NCBI RefSeq assembly: GCF_963678635.1
Contig: NC_087071.1
Location: 26,891,378-26,955,377, forward strand
Direction: 5' to 3'
From: Symsagittifera roscoffensis
Taxonomy: Eukaryota; Xenacoelomorpha; Acoela; Convolutidae
Length of the DNA stretch: 64,000 bases
Positions 57,778-64,000 of the stretch are shown in pieces (positions within the stretch are counted from its first letter, which is position 1; each line of letters starts with the position of its first letter). A program made the position numbers and the translations under genes. The notes under the pieces are model-generated. The model was not told where the DNA came from. It searched no databases and saw only the letters and a program-made list of their open reading frames with translations.

Positions 57778-58580
57778 CAAATGGCCGGAAGACAAGATGC
57801 AAAAAGAAACGATATTAGAAGAATTTAGAAGTTTTAGTGACAAGTGACAAAAAGAGGAAGTTAAAACTCAGGATTGTTTTATGTGTGTGACAAGAACACA
57901 AGTGAGAAACTAAGCAACCAAAATGTAATTGAAAGCTGAAACATTTAGTTGAGTTTTGAACTTTAAAGAATTTGTTGCATTTATAAATTTGCATTCTGAT
58001 TTAAGTTAGTGACTTTAGAGACACTTTCTAATTATTTAGAAAGGCTTGAGTAAAGAGTATATTTAAATATTCCAGCCTGCATGACTGTTTTTAATCAACT
58101 AGGGAAACTGTTCACTTTGTGAAGACATGAAAGGCTTGGGTAATCTCTTGATGAGAGAGATTGTTTCATTGTTCTTTCTAACCACAGAGTTCCTTAATTT
58201 TAATATTCAGGACAATAACTACTAAAATTTCCGAAGGGAGGAAGCATAGTGGGATAATTTTAGCTTGTTGGTTGGCAGGACTGTCCTGCAAACCAACATC
58301 TTTTAAAATCTAGCAGAAAAAATTTTAAAATCAGGGCATTGACATTGGAAGTCAGAAAAGATGTTTTATCTTAAGTCATATCCTCGAAAGTGCAGATTAG
58401 TGAAAGAATTTGGAAGGCTATAGTAGTGTAGTATGATGCCATTTATATTCTGCAGTGAGTCGATATGACGCGGATAAAAGTAATTTCGTGCATTTTGTAA
58501 ATTCTGTTTGATGACACTGTAGCAATTTTACGAACATTGCGAGATTCAATGGGGACATTGACCGGGCTGTCCGGGGAGTA
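57778..58580 (+). other. G2 3' UTR
   Basis: An 800-bp non-coding stretch from the ORF E stop to the 3' LTR. It is conserved in G3 (61,200-61,957, inverted), including the hairpin at 58,266-58,298 and the block around 58,470-58,545. Just before the LTR lies CCGGGCTGTCCGGGGAGTA, a weak candidate for a polypurine tract. Confidence 0.6.
58266..58298 (+). promoter_or_regulatory. Conserved 3' UTR hairpin
   Basis: The 33-nt sequence starts TGTTGGTTGGCAGGAC and returns as GTCCTGCAAACCAACA. It forms a stem of about 15 bp with a 3-nt loop and one mismatch. G3 has the same hairpin at 61,460-61,492 in inverted orientation. A role in RNA packaging, export or 3'-end control is likely but not shown. Confidence 0.65.
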
Positions 58581-59494
58581 TACGACATTCGACCAGAATG
58601 GACAAAAATGCAGATTCGGCGATTTCGAATAGTTAGCAGCTAACCTTCCAAATTGACAGTTTTAAGAGATAAGTGACGTTATTGGGAAGATTAGTCAAAC
58701 GATGAAGGTCAAGATATTCTGGTATTTTGAAGTTTTAAAAATTCGAATTGAGAAGTCGCACTTCCGAGAAACGGCAAAAACCGCCATTTTGGAATAAAAC
58801 CAGAAGAAAATCAGAACAACAATGGTTGCGATTGTGATAACTACGAGAATTGCGATAGAAAAACAACGACGAATTGCAGAGTTAGCAGAGACCGTTCCGA
58901 GTTGCAACGATTGTGTCGCTACAATCGTTGCAAGGCCGTTCACAACAACGGTAAAGGGTGGAAAAACAGCCTACCGGAAGGAAGATAAGGGCGTTATTTC
59001 CCCGGATTCAGGAATCCGGAGGGGTCTCGGGATTTAAACTAAAACTGTTTTATATAAACTTTTAGCTTCCCGGTTATGACTTGAATTGAACTTATTTAAC
59101 ATCTGAATTCATTTTACGACGATGAGAAGCTAGGAGTTGGGGGAAAGGGTTGATCCATCTTCGACGGAGATGATGATTTTTATCTACTGAACAAAAAGAA
59201 TGGTAATATAATAAGCAGTGGTAGCTCTGTTTTTAGGAGTGACCTCGTGGTCTGGGAATAGTGAGACCCAGCCATGAGCTCACTAATTTTGCATGTAAAC
59301 AAGTTAATTTGAGCGTTCTGGTCGAAACCGGAGAACAGTAACGTTTTTGTCGACCCGATGTTAGAAAGACCACCAAAAGAACTGGCTTTGGTAGAGACGG
59401 TGAAAAGCATGTAGAGCTTTGTTTAGACGTTGGCCAGTCGTCTTAGAACCTAGCTTTATTTTCCGTCGATACGTACTTCCGGGCGAATGTTACA
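58581..59494 (+). repeat. G2 3' LTR
   Basis: 914 bp from TACGACATTC to GAATGTTACA, a direct repeat of 38,009-38,930. The first bases differ from the 5' LTR (TACGACATTC against TGTGATATTC), including the terminal TG. The split RT gene continues immediately after base 59,494. Confidence 0.9.
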
Positions 59495-60426
59495 GAGACT
59501 CTCACTAAACGCCAACAAAAGCGAGCTGACCATTTTGGGACCCAACACCAGCCTCAGTGATGACATCATCCGCCAGTTCAACGATCTGTTACCAAGCATT
59601 ACCGTCACAAAATTTTGCGTTCTGGAGATGCTGGGAGCACCGAACGGCCAAGAAGCGCTGTAACGCGTGTTGAACGAGAAAATGATTTCTCTGAAGTCTA
59701 TATGCAAACGAATGGAGTATGCAGACGCCCACGAAGCGTTTAACCTCATCAGAAACTCTTTGTTGATTCCGAAACTGCTCTACACGTTTAGCGACGTGCC
59801 AACGTTTAGAAGGTCAGATATCCTGACTCTTTTTGATGAAGCAATCCGATCTACGCGACAAAAAGTACTGAAAGTCCACTTAGACGAACAAACTTGGCAA
59901 CAACTTGGCAATAACTTGGCAACAAACTTGGCAACAACAGACGAACAAACTTGGCAACACGTTAAATGCACAGGAATGGGCATACACAATGTAACAGAAC
60001 TGTCAACTTCTGCTTTTCTATCCTCTGTTAGTAAATCACAAGCCCTTTTCGAGTCAATAATCAAAACAGGATTGCCGAAAACTGATGTACGAGAAGCAGC
60101 TGACAAATGGTGGCTACTTGTGGGAGAAGATGAATCTGCACCGGACAGCGACGATCAGAAGAAACAGAAAAAATGGTATGAATCTATTGCTGAAAATCGT
60201 CTCAGGGAGCTCGAAAACGTCTCCACTGAACAAGACAATTTCCGGTTGCAAGGGGCAAAATGTCGAGGATCCGGTGACTGGATCAACACTCTGCCATCAT
60301 CCACTCTGAAACTAAAATTAATACACGAGCAGTTCCGTAATGCTTCTTCGTTACGCCTTGGCGCCACAATTTCATCACCGTACACATGTGTATGCGGGGC
60401 CCAAGCTGACGTTAAAGGCATTCATG
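59495..60426 (+). pseudogene. RT family X gene, 3' half
   Basis: The sequence resumes the RT interrupted at 38,008. It begins R-L-S-L-N-A-N-K-S-E-L, which is the expected continuation of F-I-E-F-A-T-S-L-G. Next come A-H-E-A-F-N-L-I-R-N-S-L-L-I-P-K-L-L-Y, then a 10-mer repeat expansion, M-G-I-H-N-V and S-A-F-L-S-S, D-W-I-N-T-L-P, and R-L-G-A-T-I with C-V-C-G-A-Q-A-D-V-K-G-I-H. The last motif is the first half of a C-terminal CxC...H...C zinc segment typical of this RT family. The LTR of G3 interrupts it at 60,427. A stop near 59,663 is also present. Confidence 0.75.
59882..59962 (+). repeat. AACTTGGCAAC minisatellite in the RT gene
   Basis: The word ACTTGGCAA occurs about five times in 75 bp, and GACGAACAAACTTGGCAACA occurs at both ends of the array. 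It replaces the segment that in related RTs reads from D-E-Q-T-W-Q to the G-G-x-G-I motif and keeps the frame open. It arose by duplication inside the coding sequence. Confidence 0.75.
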
Positions 60427-61205
60427 TGTAACATTCGCCCGGAAGATACATATCGACGGAAAATAAAACTAAGTCCTAAGACGACTGGCTAACGTCTAAA
60501 CAGAGCTTTACATGTTTTTAACCGTCTCTACCAAGCCAGTACTTTCGCTGGTCTTTCTAACATCGGGTCGACAAAAAACGTTACTGCTTTCGGCTTCGGT
60601 CAAAACACTCAAATTAACTTAATTACATTGAGAAATAGTGAGCTCATGGCTGGGTCTCAGTATCCCCAGACCACGAGGTCACTCTTAAAAACAGGGCTAC
60701 TACTACTCATTGAATTATTATTGTTTTTGTTCAGTAGATAAAAATCATCATCTCAATCGAAGATGGATCAACCCTTTTCCACTTCCTAGCTTCTCATCTT
60801 AGTAGAATGAATTCAGATGTTAATTAAATTCAACTCAGGACATAATAGAGAAGCTAAAAGTTTATACAAGTTAATAAAAGTTCCAGTCCCGAGACCACTC
60901 CGGATTCCTGAATGCGGGGAAATAAGACCTTTATCTTCCTCCCGGAAGGCTGTCTTCCACCCTTCACCGTGGTTCGCAACGGCCTTGCAACTATTGTAGC
61001 GACACAATAGTTGCAACTCGGAACGGTCTCTGCTACTTCTGCAATTCGTTGTTGTTTTTCAATCACAATCTTTGTTGTTTTCGCTATCGCAACTAATGTT
61101 GCTGTGTTTTTCTTCCGGTTTTCTGCCAAAATGGCCGTTTCTGACGTTTCTCAGAAATATGACGTCATACTTCGAAAATTTAAAAATTTGAAACACCAGA
61201 ATATT
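60427..61205 (-). repeat. G3 3' LTR, truncated
   Basis: The plus strand begins TGTAACATTCGCCC, the reverse complement of the LTR end, and follows the G2 LTR sequence to about 61,205. There it jumps to 3' UTR sequence, so the first 130 bp of the LTR and the polypurine tract are missing. Confidence 0.8.
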
Positions 61206-61957
61206 CGTAAAATGCTATAATGTTCGTAAAATAGGCACAGTGTCATCGAACAGAATTTACAAAATGTACGAAATCACTCTTATCCACGTCATATCGACTC
61301 ACTGCAGAATATAAATGGCATCATACTACATTACAATAGCCTTCTAATTCTCTCATTAATCTGCACATTGAGGATATGACCTAAGATGAAAACATTTTTT
61401 TTCCGACTTCCAATGTCAATTTCCTGATTAAAAATTTTCTTCTCCTAGATTTAAAAGGTGTTGGTTTGCAGGACAGTCCTGCCAACCAACAAGCTAAAAT
61501 TATCCTACTATGCTTCATCCCTTCGGAAATCTCGCTTGTTATTGTCCTGAATATTAAAACTAAGAAACTCTGTGGTTAGAAAGAACAATGAAACAATCTC
61601 CCTCTTCAAGAGATTCTCCAAGTCTTTCATGTCACCACAAAGTGATCAGTTCTCCTAGTTGATTAAAAACAGTCATGCAGGCTGGAATATTTAAATATAC
61701 TCTTTACTCAAGCCTTTCTAAATAAAATAATAAGTCTCTCTAAAGCCACTCAGCTAAAATCAAAATGCAAATTTATAAATGCAACAAATTCAAAACTCAA
61801 CTAAAGGTTTCAGCTTTCAATTACAACTTAGTTGCTTAGTTTCTCTCTTGAGTTTTTTCACACACATAAAACAATTCTGAGTTTTAACTTTTTCTTCATC
61901 GCTCCTTTGTTTTCTTCTTTTTTCGTCGTTTAGAAGTTCTAAAACTTCTAAATTCTT
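61206..61957 (-). other. G3 3' UTR
   Basis: This matches G2 57,780-58,545 in inverted orientation, including the hairpin at 61,460-61,492. Relative to G2 about 145 bp are missing around the ORF E C-terminus. Confidence 0.65.
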
Positions 61958-64000
61958 CTAATTTTCCTTCTTTTTGCAACAAGGTAGGGGATCCACGTTA
62001 GATTCTCTGTTGTTGCAGAAGCTGTTGTGGAGACACAACGTCACGTTTCTCTCCAAATCTTCCTTCAACGTCTCTTCCTTCTCTCTTCCATTACGTTCAC
62101 TTGTCCTCGAAATTCTTTTCACAGCGGTGGTCACTGCATTCCGATGAGTCAAGAGAGCTCGCTTGAAAGCACCTGCTCCAATGTCCAGCTGATATTCATT
62201 GTACACTCTGCCGTGCTTCGACATATGCTTCTTTGCATATTCGTACAACCATGCAGTCATGTTAGCTCTGAACCATGGCATCACTCGTTTTCTTGCCCAT
62301 ATCTTCTTCACTTCCATCGGGTTGTTTAGAATCTTGCACATTGTCTCAAAAAGATCTAAATCTTTTAGACAATCCAATTTCCGCAACTGTTCTCTCACTG
62401 GCGCCTCCTGTCCATTGTTTTCTTTCACATGAGCTTCCAGCCATCGTATCGCCATCATAACTCCCACTATCACTTTTGTTATGGGCTGTGATGAGTCTGG
62501 TAAACCCATGGAGAGCAGCTCTCCAGAGTCCCAGATCAACACCAGATTACTACGCTTGGGATACCACCAGGTCTGCAGCAGGCAGTGGCAGGGAAACTCG
62601 TCATGTGTCAACATGATGCTCCTCCAATTACGTTTTCCCGAAGCTTCCAGTAATGGTTCCACTTCCATCATCACTCGGTGGACTTCATCATTCTCGTCTA
62701 CTGTATTGTAATCTGCAACAGTTGATCCTCTCTGTTTCTGTCTCTCAAAGTCACTGAAGTTCCCACTCACGTATCCCATGAACTTCTTTCCCAGTATCAA
62801 TTCCAACTCCTCCTTGGTTCTCTCTGGAACTGCTGAGAACATCTTACATAGCAACTTGTAGGATTTTTGGACATTCTCGCTAGTCTAACACACTTTGGCA
62901 TTGAGAAGGCTTGATCCACGATCGTTCTCGTACTCTTTACATCCACAGCTACGAAATGCACCGGGTATCTGCTCTTGCACATTGGAGCCAATGTCGAACC
63001 CACCAAATATCGTGCTCCTGATGGTCTACAATAAGTCTCACTGTGTCTGATGTTCATTTCCGCCTCGATCGCTTCCCTCCATTTTCCTATGTGTTTCTGC
63101 TCGGTTTGCAGAACTCCTGGGAATACTTCTACACTGATGGCACAGACCATCTCATTTCTCCGTTCTAGATTCAATAGTGACTCTAAAGAACTAAACATGC
63201 TGTAGAATTCTAGTGCAGTCACTAGATTCACCTCGGTTCCTCCATGACAATCCGCTATCAGTTCCGTTTCCGTTCTTACTTTCATCACGACATTCCCAAA
63301 CAATACCGTCAATTGCTTGTGTTGTTTCTCTAGGGTCTTCACACAGTCCAAACCTCCACAAACGTGACCTTCCAGTCCACAGACTTCCGCCAGACAGCTA
63401 TCAGGTTTGACCCAGTCTTCTGGTCCCCAGCCAGGCAACTCCACTTTATCTTCACCGTTGCTCCTAGAGGCCGTTATCATCACATTATATATGATGTTAA
63501 GGTCACGCAGGTTACAGTCTGCATTCAGCTCCCTCTGCAAGTCTTGTGTTGCCCGTAATATTGAGTCAGCGTTGGGACTAGGACACCATGATGGCCTCAT
63601 CAATTCCCACACTGCCATCAAGCTCGTTCTCAGTAATTCATCTGAGAATCCCAATCCAAACTCCACTCTTTTGTCGGATTTTGGTACGGAAGGTGCAGTC
63701 ACCTCTTCTTCCAAGACCAGTCCCAATTTGGTCTGTGGATTGTTAGCGCTCTTAATTGTTACGATTCTCGACGTCCAGAATCTTAGCAACACTGCCTGCT
63801 CGTAATCGAAGAAGCAATCGCGTATGTCTTCACTCAGGAAAGGGTTGTACGCTATCCCTAGGATTCCGGATACGTAGCTGTACGACTTCTTCTTGATCGG
63901 TCCACAGTATTCACTGGATTTCGGCAGTGCCCCCATAGATTCTTTAGTGAGTCTCAGCTCCTTGTTTGAGAATCTCCTGATTTCGTCTATCTTTCTCATG
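61958..64000 (-). pseudogene. G3 ORF E, one frameshift, 5' end off window
   Basis: Two overlapping minus-strand frames, 64,000-62,797 and 62,854-61,958, cover about 680 codons of ORF E. They are joined by a single-base shift in an A run near 62,855. At every place where G2 has a stop, G3 has a sense codon, so G3 confirms that ORF E is one long gene. A segment with Y-P-V-H-F-V-A-V-D-V and T-I-V-D-Q is intact here. The C-terminal end differs from G2: the last residues after V-D-P-L-P-C-C-K are lost by a deletion. Confidence 0.7.

Larger units (their letters stand above)
38009..59494 (+). mobile_element. Giant Ty3/gypsy element G2 with accessory genes
   Basis: An LTR retrotransposon of about 21.5 kb inserted in RT family X. 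Its order is 5' LTR, primer-binding site, 4-kb repeat-rich leader, protease C-terminus, RT, RNase H, integrase fused to a macro-like domain, and a non-coding stretch with a splice-acceptor-like site. ORFs A, C, D and E follow, then the 3' UTR and 3' LTR. Gag and most of the protease are deleted and pol is frameshifted, so it is non-autonomous now. The extra block after integrase takes up about 8.4 kb on the same strand, where most Ty3/gypsy elements have nothing or one env gene. No target-site duplication was seen at the ends. Confidence 0.85.
60427..64000 (-). mobile_element. Giant Ty3/gypsy element G3, 3' end
   Basis: The 3' end of a third copy on the minus strand: 3' LTR, 3' UTR with the hairpin and most of ORF E. 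The rest lies beyond the window. It inserted in the X gene about 930 bp from G2, in the opposite orientation. About 170 bp covering the end of the 3' UTR and the start of the LTR are deleted. Confidence 0.85.

Noticed and set aside
1-64000. tRNA or rRNA genes
   Set aside because: No cloverleaf-like A/B box pairs or conserved rRNA words were noticed on either strand.

Overview
The window looks like AT-rich, repeat-dense DNA from an invertebrate animal. Almost everything recognisable is a retroelement, most copies are broken, and retroelement types typical of metazoans occur together: Ty3/gypsy LTR elements, LINE-type elements with an EEP endonuclease, and Penelope-like elements (PLE) with a GIY-YIG tail. 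No intact multi-exon host gene is visible. The only plausible non-transposon domain is a SET-domain remnant at 7.86-8.20 kb beside a 200-N assembly gap. The species cannot be named from the sequence alone.

Layout. 0-8.2 kb: unidentified decayed ORFs, two copies of a small terminal-inverted-repeat element, an old gypsy integrase remnant between two LTR-like repeats, and the SET remnant. 8.4-18.0 kb (minus strand): copy G1 of a giant Ty3/gypsy family (5' LTR, 3.3-kb leader, gag, protease, RT/RNase H), cut off by the gap. 18.0-37 kb: a graveyard of LINEs, three PLEs, a further LINE-like RT on the minus strand, and an inverted chimeric repeat around a second 200-N gap. 38,009-59,494 (plus strand): copy G2 of the giant family, about 21.5 kb between two LTRs. 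It is inserted in another RT gene (family X) whose 5' half lies at 36.56-38.0 kb and 3' half at 59.5-60.4 kb. 60.4-64 kb (minus strand): the 3' end of a third copy, G3, inserted in the same RT gene.

The most interesting object is the giant Ty3/gypsy family. After integrase, G2 reads in frame into a macro-like domain. After a short non-coding stretch holding a good 3' splice acceptor, it carries about 8.4 kb of further sense ORFs: a polyprotein (ORF A) with an SGNH/GDSL-type hydrolase domain and a second related half, then ORFs C, D and E. Successive ORF borders overlap as TGATG, ATGA and ATGA, which suggests coupled termination-reinitiation from one long mRNA. The 3' part of ORF E and a 33-nt hairpin in the 3' UTR are conserved in both G2 and G3. 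G2 itself is dead: gag is missing, pol is frameshifted, the SGNH serine is replaced and ORF E has several stops.

A second structural oddity is that the PLEs carry a PHD-like zinc finger between RT motif B and the catalytic motif C.
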